From NCBI RefSeq assembly GCF_001723175.1, contig NC_064653.1, positions 1,674,001 to 1,738,000 on the forward strand: a DNA stretch of 64,000 bases, read 5' to 3'. Below are positions 21,537 to 32,070 of the stretch, piece by piece. A program made the translations under genes and the position numbers. The notes below the pieces were generated by a model that did no database searches, had not been told where the DNA came from, and worked only from the letters and a program-made list of their open reading frames with translations. Origin of the DNA: Penicillium oxalicum (Eukaryota; Ascomycota; Eurotiomycetes; Eurotiales; Aspergillaceae). Position 1 is the stretch's first letter; each line of letters opens with the position of its first letter.

Positions 21537-23080
21537 ATGTCAGACTCGGAGAAGAAGTCGCCCGTGACGGTGCCCAAGCCGGTGCTGGTGAGGGTTCCGA
21601 CAATTAACGATGTCTCGACCTCGCCGACATCAAGCGAATTCACCCTCACGGATGGTGACAACGGACTCATTTCCGAGAAGGTCATCTCTCATGAGATGGG
21701 CTCATCAGAGATAAACTCAAACCATACTCTCGATGTCGAGGCTCAGACGGAGCATGCGAAGCCCAGGCGGTTTGCATTTGTGCGGTACAGCATCTTGACT
21801 CTGTACCGCCGGCTATTCACACTCGTATTCTGCTGCAACGTCGGACTTTTCGTCTGGATCATGGTCTCGCGGCAGAAGCTGCTCCCGTTGGTGAATGCTA
21901 CCGCGGCCAACTTGTTGGCCTGTGGCTTGGCTCGACAGCCACTTGTGATCAATGCCATCTATCGCATCGTGCTGTCTGTCCCCAGGTCAGCACCCTTTGC
22001 ATTGCGGCACATGGCCTGTAAGGTCTACCACTATGGCGGAGTGCATAGTGGCTGCGGCATTGCATCCCTCATCTGGTACCTGGGTTTCGTCGGAGTCATG
22101 TCGCATCAGTACTGGAGTCCCGCTGTCGATAGCACTGCGATGGCCGCCAGCCTGTCCGCCACTCCTGTAGCACTGGCGTATGTGATTCTTGCGTTGCTGT
22201 TGGCCATTGTGATTGTGGCACATCCCACGTTCCGGATGAAACTTCATGATTATTTCGAGCTCATCCATCGATTCTCGGGCTGGCTGATTGTGATGCTCTT
22301 CGTTGCATTGCTGTTGGTATTTTCGCATGAGATCAGCCGGGCTCAAGGACAAACGCTGGGCCAATTTCTCATTGCTTTACCCGCGTTCTGGTTCCTGCTT
22401 GTCACCGTCGTGGCCATCGTCCAGCCGTGGGTGATGCTGCGCAAAGTCCCCGTCCGAGCTGAGGTCCTCTCCACTCATGCTGTGCGGCTGCACTTTGACC
22501 ACGCCACTACCACCTTTGGCAAAGGCACTCAGCTGGCCAAACATCCTCTGCGGGACTGGCACGGGTTTGCCACTTTCCCCGATATCACCCCGTCTGGACC
22601 GCGCGGAAAGCCCAGTTTCTCCTGTCTTGTGTCTAAGGCGGGTGACTGGACAGCCGATACAATTCAGAACCCACCCACCCATCTCTGGAAGCGTGGAGTA
22701 CTTCTTTATGGCTTTGCATACTCCATGCGGGTATTTAAAAAGGTGATTGTCGTGACCACCGGCTCGGTATCGGTCCCTGTCTGTCGTTCCTTGGGGACGA
22801 CAATCGTCCTGAGCTGCGGGTTCTCTGGCAAACTCGTGCACCTCTCAAAACCTATGGCCAAGAGGTGATGGACAATGTCCATCGCATGGACAGTTGTCCG
22901 ATCATCATGGACACTGATCAATTGGGTCGTGTCGACATGATCCCCATCATTCAGCGGCAGATCCGAGAATTCGGAGCTGAAGCAGTATGCGTGATCAGTA
23001 ACCCTGGTCTGACTCAACGGATCGTGTATGCATTGGAATCGTGTGGTGTGCCAGCTTTTGGTCCGATCTTTGATTCATAA
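21537..23080 (+). pseudogene. tmpA: TmpA-like membrane flavoprotein with single-base frameshift
   Basis: The frame from ATG 21537 runs MSDSEKKS, an acidic Ser/Thr-rich N-terminus of about 80 residues, then about six hydrophobic segments (roughly residues 90-300, including QPLVINAIYR, the HSGCGIASLIWYLGFVG region and FSGWLIVMLFVALLLVF). A ferric-reductase-like FAD/NAD(P)-binding part follows. At the nucleotide loop, VVTTGS should continue G-I-G-P as in relatives, but the DNA reads GGCTCGGTATCGG. One G is missing at about 22766-22767, and the frame then ends at 22868 after 443 residues. In the +2 frame the expected C-terminus continues without a stop to TAA at 23078-23080 and ends PAFGPIFDS. 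The full length would be about 514 residues. Aspergillus nidulans TmpA is linked to conidiation signalling. A sequencing slip in a short G run is an alternative to a true pseudogene. An upstream in-frame ATG-like start at 21342 is less family-like. Confidence 0.8.
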
Positions 23081-23089
23081 ATTTGCTCT

Positions 23090-23118
23090 CCCCCCCCCCC
23101 CCCCCCCCCCCCCCCCCC
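23090..23118. repeat. Homopolymer run C29
   Basis: Twenty-nine consecutive C, the longest run in the window, beginning 10 bp after the tmpA stop codon and therefore in its 3' untranslated region if transcribed. Confidence 0.85.
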
Positions 23119-24364
23119 TTATCCGGTCTGTGCAGATTTTCGTTCAAGAGAGAGGATCCTCTCAGTGCGGCGTTCTTGTTATTCCTGCTTTTCCTCCCCG
23201 GCACCTCTTTTTCTATGGCAGTCGGTCGTGGATGTCTGACGCTTTCTGTTTCCGAGTTTGGCTGTTTTCCTCTTTTCTATACCCCGTGGAATTGCTCAGG
23301 CGTTTTTGATTCTGGCTCTGGTTTTGGTGTGTCTCAATTGTGCAACTCCGTTTTGTGTTGGATGGTTAGGTCGATTTTTTTTTTCGTTGCTTCCTGTACC
23401 TGATTGTTTTTTTCCTATCGCGAGTATCAAGATAGAGTAGATGAAGCAATCTCGGTCGCCCTCTCAATTTCAGCGTATGTGAAAGCGAATTCATTTCGAC
23501 GTGGTGTTAAAAAGGTAGAGTGATGAAAAACCATTGCGGGGAAGAGAAAAGACGAGAGAGAGAGAGGAAGAAAAAAGACATACCGAGTACACCAAATTCC
23601 AGGACCCTCTCATCTTTTTGACTTTCACCCCGCATTTCCATCTCTTCACCTGCGCCAATATCTTCGCTTTCAAATCGCGCTTCATGTCCATGCATAGTTC
23701 GCTTCGACCGGTCAAAAACAAGGCCGGGCAGTTGCCTGAAGGCAGACGAATCTCCTCCCCACGAACCATTTGATGCAGTCCGGGTGGGTAGGGCGGTTGC
23801 ATGTGCCCAACCGCACAGACAACCCAACCTGCATTTGTGCCTCACGCCCCCTCGGCCGCCATGCATGAGACGTGGATGTGATATCTCCAATTCCAAATGT
23901 TCTTGACCTCTCAACCTTTGATAGGGCTGGAGACTGTTAGATGGAGAGCACTTTACTTTTTTTGGGTAGCCTTTTCCCTTTTCAATTTCTCTTCCGGGTC
24001 GTTGTTTTCATTTATGTCGTTTCAGAGGGTCAAGTTGGGAGGTGGTGGGGGTGATAAAGGTGAGATCTATTAGGGAACTGCAAGAGAGGCAATATGCTGC
24101 TAGTCTGAGGGTAATTTTGGATGTGTATTTAGGATGTCTGTCGTAGATGAGAGCCATAGACTGCGCTTGGACTAGAGTCTTCGGAGACATGTAAAATGAC
24201 TGGTAATTTTTTACTTTCACTAAAGAGCCCAACCGTACACTTCTTAAAAAACAAAAAGTGCATGCTTTTGGAGCCACATGGATAATCCCCATCTGAGTCA
24301 ATCAAGCAAAATATGACTCTCTCGTTCGATTGGTATTGCAGCGGCTAACGGGTACCTAGCTTCA

Positions 24365-24426
24365 TGCATGCGGTATTTTATCCTGGCCACCGGATTGTGA
24401 GTGTAATTGATTTAGTACCGCATGCA
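24365..24426. repeat. 11-bp inverted repeat with 40-bp spacer
   Basis: TGCATGCGGTA at 24365-24375 and TACCGCATGCA at 24416-24426 are exact reverse complements. With a spacer this long roughly one such pair is expected by chance in 64 kb, so the significance is low. Confidence 0.45.
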
Positions 24427-24939
24427 AGACTATCGAAAACTTGGTGAACTCACTTTAGACTCGGGATGGTGGGATCGATCGAAGGCTCAGCTCTTTTGAA
24501 ACTTGTTCATGGACTGGAATCGAGGGCGGTCATTGAATGGGTCTCCAGATGAAAGGCTACTCTCCGAATTCATCATTGTTAATTCGTAGGTTAGCCTTTT
24601 CCGGGTATGTTGTGCGCATCTGCGCATGATTTGATACACAGAGGCTCAGAATTGCATATTCTCATGTCCTATATCTCCAAGTGCTCTCCATCGACGAAGA
24701 ACGTCAATGTCAAATACTCATCTCTCATAAACACAGCCTGAACATAGAAAATACCCGCCATCCCGCATCCTATCCAAAAAAGAGAAAGAGAAAAAAGAAT
24801 CTCAATATATGCTCCGTAACTTGTGCATCCCTACACCACCGGACTGTAAACACATCGAGTCAACCCATTCCTGGCTCAAATATCCCACGGCCTCCGCCAC
24901 CTGGCAGATATCGAATATCCTCCTCAGCGCGGGCAGAGA

Positions 24940-25469
24940 TTACTCTGCACGCTCGGGCCCTTTTCCAGCTTCAGTCGAAGGGTGAGCATCATCATGTTGG
25001 CCTGCTCCACTCAATCGACGGAAAAACTTCCAGTGGTGATCATCATCATGATGGTGGTGATGATGGCCCATCTTGGATCCTAAACGAAAAAGCCCAACGG
25101 GGAAAATTATCAGCGGACTTTTCAACCAGAACCCAAACAGAGCAATGGCATTCCAAGAAATTTACTTCCCCTCAAGGCTGGGCTCAAAGGGGAAAAAAAG
25201 ACAAAAAACACAAACATACCCTCTTGATTCTGGCCTCCATGTACCATTCCAGGATGTTCCTCTGTTTCCCTCGCTCTGGACTCATTCATGCCGGCTGCTG
25301 TCTTGGAAAGCCCGTGAGAATTTCCCGCTGGTTCCACGGGTTCCTCGGACGGTGACTTGATATGTTCTTGATCCGCTCTTGAGGAGTCCGTGGAATCGGC
25401 CGAGTCTTTTCGCTGATGATCGAAACGATGGTGGAAGGCGTCCGAGGCTCGGCGGAAGAGGTTTGACAT
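24940..25469 (-). CDS. Small hydrophilic protein with natural hexahistidine
   Basis: Two exons on the minus strand, 25469-25220 and 25079-24940, give 129 residues. The 140-nt intron has a GTATGT donor and TTTAG acceptor and splits a glycine codon. The start MSNLFRRASDAFHHRF is basic and amphipathic. The middle (about residues 20-80) is rich in S, E, D, H and P and looks disordered. Exon 2 opens with SKMGHHHHHHDDDHHWKFF near residues 85-99, six consecutive His followed by Asp and two more His, then an acidic tail ending PERAE. I recognise no domain. The His/Asp cluster could bind divalent metal, and the two basic aromatic segments could touch membranes; both are inference. A 224-residue plus-strand frame over the same DNA has no such structure and is rejected. 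Confidence 0.7.
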
Positions 25470-27025
25470 TTTGGTTTTCTTTTCAGAGATGGTATCTTAT
25501 CTTAGTTCAGAGCTTAAGGTCGAAGGTATTTTGATTTGAGTCGTGCTCGTCCGGTCTGGCAGTGTCCACGGTATAAGTTGATAAGGATGGTTTCAAGTCG
25601 AATTGTTTGATGAGTACATATACAATCGGAGTGATAGTGTAGGTACTACCAGCATGATCCTCATCGAGATCCTCAAATGTTGCCCACGGGCTCTGGACCA
25701 TCTTATACCATCACGCATCATTTAAAAATCATGATGTCATTGGATGCTCCTTAGGGGGGGGGGGGAGAGAGAGGAAAGAGAAAAGACCCATCATACGACT
25801 TGGATGAGCACTGGCTGATGGAAGAGGCTAGAGCTCACCTCGAATAACGCCATCACGCCTATACTCAGTGATGAGATGAGCAGGTGGTCATTTTAAAGTT
25901 GCGCGGAAACATGGCTAAGTCGTGGGTGGCGAAAAAGGCCGAGACTTCACTGGTAATCCATTCGGGTGAAATTGATCACTTTGTCTCAACTGACGGTAAC
26001 ATTTCCAAGTGAATGCTCTATGAAAACGCTTTTCAGTCTTGAACGGGCCGTAGAAATGTAGACTTGAGGGAGTCGGTAAGAGAGGCTTCAAAAGAGGAGC
26101 AATATTGAAAGCCGTTTGAACTAGATTCTCCTTTTTTTTTATTGTGGTGGTCATAGTACTTGGCCGATGGGCCGAAAGGTTGATTGTCAATGTAAAGGTA
26201 CTTGCCCATTTGGGTTCCATCTGCCATGGTTCAGATCGGGTGGTGAGCTCTTTGTTCTCGTGGCCATGGGACCATCGGAGGGTCGCCAGGATCATCGATG
26301 ACTACTTCATGTTGTCGAAGAGAGGGTTCTACAGGGGCCACGGAGTCTGGGTCAAGTCTACGGCCGGTACCACTTTCGCTTTGGCCGTTGGTCATCTGGA
26401 GAAATGTCAGACAACCATTGGAACCTCTTGAAATGATTGGTGCCGGTTAATCTAAGGTAATCTACAAGAAGGTTGAAGGCTTTAAGGTCAAGAATCAAGT
26501 CATAACAGCTTTGGTCTTCATTAAATGATTACTAAAGTAAAAAGCGTGGGGAAAAAAAGAGGGAAAGAGCAAGATGGGTATAATGCAAGAGAACCAAAGA
26601 CAGAGAGCTCAATGACCGAAATCACGCGCCAGGTGACCCACCCGTTGGCGCTCCTCTAGCGGAGATAGAATCGGTAACTTGCTCGAGAGATTTGAATCAT
26701 GATTTTTCTTTGACTGTTGATCCTGTTTTTGTTTTCCATCCCGGGAATTGCGCCAAATAGTGACCCGGTTGTTTTGTTGAGGGGAGAAGCAAGAAAAAGT
26801 GAAAAGGAACAATAGAGGTTTGACAGAAAAGACACCGAGGACGCCTCTCGACAGGTTGAATATCGGGGATTGTAGGCGAAAAAGAATTAAAAAAGTTGAG
26901 CCAAGTCCATGACTGGGGGATATCTTTCTTTAGGTCGTGGGGATCATAACGTCATCATAGCAAAGAACGGCAGAAGGGAAAAAGGGAGGCGGAGATGGGC
27001 AGGTTTTGGGTGTTGAAAGGGAGCT
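25470..27025. other. Intergenic region with G12 tract
   Basis: This 1.6-kb stretch between two minus-strand genes holds the promoter of the hexahistidine gene and the 3' region of the arrestin. A G12 run lies at 25754-25765. Short open frames show no family features. Confidence 0.55.
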
Positions 27026-27026
27026 T

Positions 27027-28799
27027 TTAGCGACGAGGGGAGTCAACAGATGGCGAGCGCGATGGGACGCGTGAGACGGGCTCGGATGGTGGTGGGGTTT
27101 GCTCTGTCACCAAATCGTCCACGGTGAATCGCATCCGACCTCGGTTGCCGGTAGAGTTGGCGGAAGAGTGCGTCGAATCACTATCCAGACCGAGGGACTC
27201 CATGCGCTCCAACTCCTCGTAATCAGGCAGGGGCAGGGGCGATCCTCGGTAATCCTCCATCACGCTGCGAGTGTCGTTGTCGTCAGGTCTGAAGTAACCG
27301 GGAGGACTGGCGGGCACAGCCTCGTAGACAGGAGGCATCTCCTCATCCCAGCTGATGCCCAGGCCGCTGCGCTCAGTGACGTGAAGGTTGAATTGCATGC
27401 GCAAGACACGGGCAGCGCCGGTGGGGGTGATCAGGCGGGTATTGCGGTTGGGGCAGAACTCCTCGGCAACGATCAGCTCGATGACAAGGTTGTGCTTGAC
27501 CTCCAGGCCGCTGGGGGCGTCCATATCGCAGACTGGGTTGGTCGTGGGGTTGATGCTGGCGTCGAATTTCATGGCAATCTCACCCCCGGCAGTGTCAAAG
27601 TCAGTTTTCCAACCGGTTTTCTCTTCGTTGTGGCCGATGATCCGGGTCTCCTGGTGAAGGACACCCTTGTTCTCGCCTCCGATCTTGTGAGCGTGCTTCT
27701 GGCAGGCAGTCGAGACAATCTTCTGATGTTCTTCGATGCGCCACATCATCTTGCGCAGGCGCCAACGGGTCTGCGTTTCCTCGTTCTTGTCCACGACACC
27801 GCTCAAGGTCATCTCGACCGGGAAGCTGCCGATGGGGTGAACGACGGACGGAAGCACAATACGACCGGTCAAGTTGGTGGGAGGGAAGATACGGATGGAG
27901 GACTTGTCGTTTCCGGGAATGAGCGCGCGGCGAAGATTCAGGGGCAACTTCAGGTTGAAATCCTCCCCCGTGGTGCTGCGGGCGTGGGCCAGCAGGAAGT
28001 ATTCAACCTGGCCCAGAGCGCCATTACACGAAGCAGGCAGATGACCGGGGAAGAGGTAGCTGAATGGGAAGTCATGGTCACCCGGCTTCAAGTGGAGAGG
28101 CTCGGTGAGGAAGTTCCAGCGAGTGAGCTCCTCAGTGCGGGTGGCGCAGTTGGAGCAGTGGGACGAGACCGGCTTCTTGGTGGTATTCTTAGAGATGAGG
28201 CGGACATCAAAGTCGTTGAGGATGACCTCGCCCGCCGACTCGGGGATGGTGACACGCAACCGACCAGAGAACAATGCGCCAGTCGAGTTGCTGGGGGTGC
28301 CGTAGCAGACCAGGGGCGGGGATTCCACCAGCACCTCCAACTTGGCCGAGGGCTGAGCAAGTTCTTCCTTGCCCAGGCGTTCCTTGGAGCGGCCGGCACG
28401 TCCGAGACTGCGGCGCTTGTCCTTGCTGTGGTCTCGGTGCGGGTGAATCAAGTGATCCATGTGGAAGGAGAGGCGGCGCTCGGGAGAGCGAGCTCGATCT
28501 GATGGACCATGAGCCTTCTTAGGGCCAAAATGCATGATCTCGTTGACAGAGGTGGTTGATGAGGAATTGGAGTGGATGGGAGTTGACGCCGCAGAGGAAT
28601 GGTGAGAACCAGAGCCTCGAACGAAACTGGCAAGCAATCGGCCCGGCATGGTGACAGTGGGCAGTTCGATCTTCCGGAGGATAGGAGAAGTTCTCTCGGG
28701 ACAACCGCACGTTAACGCAGGGTGCGGAGGCTGATCCTCGGGCTTGATGCCAAGAAGGTTCAAGATCTTATGTGGAATTGCGGGCAAGTATAGAGTCAA
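27027..28799 (-). CDS. Arrestin-related trafficking adaptor (alpha-arrestin, Art1/Ldb19-like)
   Basis: An intronless 590-residue frame. After a Ser/His/Arg-rich N-terminus (about 1-150), an arrestin fold runs from about 155 to 470, with strands such as LFSGRLRVTIPESAGEVILNDF and HDFPFSYLFPGHLPASC. The tail carries PPVY at 489-492, PPGY at 499-502 and LPDY at 524-527, the ligand motifs for WW domains of Rsp5/HulA ubiquitin ligases. Alpha-arrestins of this kind bring the ligase to plasma-membrane transporters so that these are ubiquitinated and endocytosed. The overall layout resembles yeast Art1/Ldb19. The first 50 residues may not be real: MPGRLLASFVRG, from the ATG at 28649, is an equally good start and would give 540 residues. 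A 467-residue plus-strand frame overlapping it is a shadow. Confidence 0.85.
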   Translation of the reverse strand: MTLYLPAIPHKILNLLGIKPEDQPPHPALTCGCPERTSPILRKIELPTVTMPGRLLASFVRGSGSHHSSAASTPIHSNSSSTTSVNEIMHFGPKKAHGPSDRARSPERRLSFHMDHLIHPHRDHSKDKRRSLGRAGRSKERLGKEELAQPSAKLEVLVESPPLVCYGTPSNSTGALFSGRLRVTIPESAGEVILNDFDVRLISKNTTKKPVSSHCSNCATRTEELTRWNFLTEPLHLKPGDHDFPFSYLFPGHLPASCNGALGQVEYFLLAHARSTTGEDFNLKLPLNLRRALIPGNDKSSIRIFPPTNLTGRIVLPSVVHPIGSFPVEMTLSGVVDKNEETQTRWRLRKMMWRIEEHQKIVSTACQKHAHKIGGENKGVLHQETRIIGHNEEKTGWKTDFDTAGGEIAMKFDASINPTTNPVCDMDAPSGLEVKHNLVIELIVAEEFCPNRNTRLITPTGAARVLRMQFNLHVTERSGLGISWDEEMPPVYEAVPASPPGYFRPDDNDTRSVMEDYRGSPLPLPDYEELERMESLGLDSDSTHSSANSTGNRGRMRFTVDDLVTEQTPPPSEPVSRVPSRSPSVDSPRR

Positions 28800-31289
28800 T
28801 GCTTATGAGGCAGTGCGATGCTGGAAGAGTTGAGAAGTAATAAATCCAGTAAACTCAAACATAATCCAGTGTTCCAAAGGTTTTGTATACCAATGCGAGA
28901 AGAGAAGGAGGAGCCGTATGTTAATGGGGAATGCGCTGCTTTTGAATTCTTGCCAAAGAATCATGTGCTTGAGCCTAAAACCACCAAATCCGTGGAAAAC
29001 TCTTCGAACCCAAAGAAAATTTCTAGGAGGTTCCCCACCTTGTCCACTTTTTTCTTCTTATGCGGCGGCCAGGTACCGGACAGAGTCATACGGGCCTGGC
29101 CACCAACATGGCTGAACTGGGAAATCTTACAGGGCATGAAAATCAGATCCGACTCTTGCTTTTCTCTTTTTGATTTTTTCCTTTTTCTTTTCTTCTTGAT
29201 CCGATGGCTTAATAGGGGAGTGGTCTTTCGTCATTGTGGATCCTGACAGTACCATTACCAGGGTCTTACCATGCTGTTACACCATCGGGAGGAAGCGACC
29301 GTCATCTTGTTTAGGGTAATTAGAACGGTGTCTACCTCAGGCATCCGCCTACAGCAGGTGTGCGTTGAGTTAGAAACCTTGGGAGGAAAACCTTGGTACT
29401 AGTGATGTACATGGTCTTTGTGAGTCAAAATCACACCGGGCAGGCGGAAGGGGCCGAAATCATGGTGATCAGTCGTGGAGAACATGATGGTGAATTGTGA
29501 AAGAGACGAGAATGTGTCTACCCGGGTAGGGGACCTTGGTGTACTCTGCTTCTCTCACCCGTCTTCTCGGCCGCGTTGAAGGCTTGGAACCTCTTGACAT
29601 GCATCTATGCGTTGCTCCTAGGTACCCACCATTGATCAAAGGTGATTCAGTCAGTATTCCCCTCCAAGACTCCATTAAAGATATGTGCTTGTCTCCAGGT
29701 CGGATACTTCCACATGTACTACATCTTCCAATTGTGTAGTAAACTGATATTCAGATATTCACGTAGACACGTAAGACCCCACAGGCAAGCTAGGTCATCT
29801 CTAGTAGTAGGCTTCCCGCCTATTCGGGCCATGCCTACCCCTCCGTGATTGATAGAGTATGTAGATCCAATGTACTCCTCTCCTCGTCTATACATATGTA
29901 GTCTTTGATCTCATATTTCAGGAGTCCTTACCTCGGTGAATCTATTCCGCTGTTCGACATTACCCCTCCATCGCAGCCCAGAACCGTCTGACTATCTGGT
30001 GCGAGCTAACTCACCATTAGGTCTATCTTACCCCACACCCCGCAGAGGTGAGGATCAATTAGTCCTGGGCCATTATTTGAGAGTCATTCGCAATGCCGTC
30101 TCGTAGGTCCGGGCCAGACGTGGAGAGCAGTGGCTTAAACTTTCTTTTTAGTCATTCACATTATCTGCTAGATGCAATCCATCTAATGTCCGCGGTTCTC
30201 GGTTGTCACTTGTCTGGATCTATAGTATTGTTCGATACGATGTGTGTGTATGCAACCATGAGTCACTGACTTGTAAACCCTTTGTCCGGGTGAAAACTCG
30301 GGAAAGGAGCCGAGGGGTCGGTGCCGTGTTGCCGTTCCTACCAGCCGGTTACTTGGTCTGCCTTTTCAGTCACCCGTCCACAGCCTGCAGGGTTGAAGAA
30401 GCTTCAAGAAGGGTGGTGTCTCATCATCTGTGAGGCCGTCTGGAGATCCTGTAGTACTCTGGGTGTTACACCGCTCTCTTCATGATGAAAGTTTGTTTAC
30501 ACCCCTCGTGGTCTTCCTCGAGGTCGAGACCGGTCGCACTTGAACGTGCCGGTTCAATTGGTTACGGCGTTCATGTGATATGACCAGAAGAGGTTTCGAC
30601 ACGGGGGGAAGGAGGCCGACGACTGAGCCTTGCCCACGTCATGCTAGAGAGCACACGGTGTGGTCTACACCAAGTCACTGACCGGACCGTGACTAGCAAC
30701 CAGCGACTGCTGACTATTAGAAGTAAGAATAGAATGTATCAATCTACCCTCCCGCGTTACAGCCCAACTCCGTGGTCGCCGGTTCCTCCCCCGTCTACAG
30801 AAGATGGAGACGCCAATGCCAAGATGGAGAGACTGGGTCCAAAAGCGAGAAAACACCGAGACCTGGCTGGTCACCTGAGAACCTGGGAGCGGCTACACCT
30901 GCCGGTGCCGAGTCGACCGAGACGTCTCGCAGTTCTCTGCGCTTTACGCTTTCCACGCTTCCTACTGGGGAATTTGCCGAAAAGCAGCGGGGAAAAGCTA
31001 CACCCTGGGAGCTTGTTGTCTTCTGTGATGATGGCGTGTGACGCCTGCCACGCACATCCAGGCTTGTCCGCGGAACCCGGGGACGCGGGGCGATGAGCAT
31101 AGCAAGTTTCCAGTCTCCAGTCTCCCCCCCCAAAAGTGCCTGGTTATAACGACCAAGACAGCAATCGCGGGCCTAAGGAGGAGTCAAGTGCGTTCATGTT
31201 TGGTACCTAGGCTCTGCGATATTATTCTCCAAGGGACTAGAATGATACGATTGACCTGTGATAGAACTTCAATTTCTCTGCTACATTTG

Positions 31290-31322
<33 letters not shown>
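31290..31322. repeat. T15A18 palindromic homopolymer junction
   Basis: Fifteen T followed directly by eighteen A, a self-complementary tract. A similar T14A10 junction lies about 720 bp to the right. Confidence 0.8.
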
Positions 31323-31996
31323 CTATATGGTACCATCGACCATGAACGATGGGCTCAGATGGTCTCTAGAAGACGTGCTGGGACTCTAAGAGAAAGCTGG
31401 ATGGACAGGACCACATACACCTGGACGGCTGTCCGCACCAACGCATCCCACTCGACGCCTTACCCCGAGCCGACTCCAAGCCGCCTGACGAGAGGCTCTG
31501 ACCCATCACGTGGCGCCACCAGAGGCCCAGCGACGGCCCGATCGATGGACTGGTTCTTTCAGTCACAATACAGCTGCTTGTACGATGTCGAAACTGGGTA
31601 AAATACGGCTTCCCGCTAGTGGCAGATCCTCTGCGCGCCGAGTGCGGTGCAACCTCAAAAGAATTTTTTTTTCGCTCGCGTCTCCACTCGGCCGGTTCGG
31701 GCAAGAAATTCGTGTCGAAGGACCCTGTTTGATCCACCGCAGATGGCTGTTGCCATTGTGCGAATGTCTACTCTGATATTTTCCCCCTCTACGTTGGCTC
31801 AGGTTATTGTTCACCTTCTGCCTCCCATGATCACAGAAGAGTGCAGCTTCGTCTCAGAGACCTCTGGACCGAGTGCGGACTGCTCACTCGAAGATTTTGC
31901 CCGTCATTCAGGTAAGACCGACTGTCTCTCGACTTGTCCTGAAGTGCTGAACATCACCGCCGATTCACCCCTTTGGGATTAGTGTCTAAGGAATTA

Positions 31997-32012
31997 CCCC
32001 CCCCCCCCCCCC
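31997..32012. repeat. Homopolymer run C16
   Basis: Sixteen consecutive C, 35 bp before the T14A10 tract. Confidence 0.8.
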
Positions 32013-32046
32013 AAATTTCCATCCAACCATGCTGTTCATGCTTGTG

Positions 32047-32070
32047 TTTTTTTTTTTTTTAAAAAAAAAA
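32047..32070. repeat. T14A10 palindromic homopolymer junction
   Basis: Fourteen T followed by ten A, the second T/A junction of this type in the 9-kb gene-free region. Confidence 0.8.

Larger units (their letters stand above)
23081..24939. other. Convergent intergenic region, 1.9 kb, with C29 tract
   Basis: This lies between the 3' end of tmpA (+) and the hexahistidine gene (-). It starts with a C29 run, then T-rich DNA, and contains an 11-bp inverted repeat at 24365-24375/24416-24426. Open frames here (for example minus-strand 23507-23914) show no domain. Confidence 0.55.

Noticed and set aside
24681..25355. 224-residue plus-strand frame over the hexahistidine gene
   Set aside because: No recognisable features; the minus-strand model has a proper intron, start and stop and an ordered composition.
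27099..28502. 467-residue plus-strand open frame
   Set aside because: It is the antisense shadow of the arrestin gene; the minus-strand frame carries the arrestin fold and PPxY motifs, while this one has no domain.
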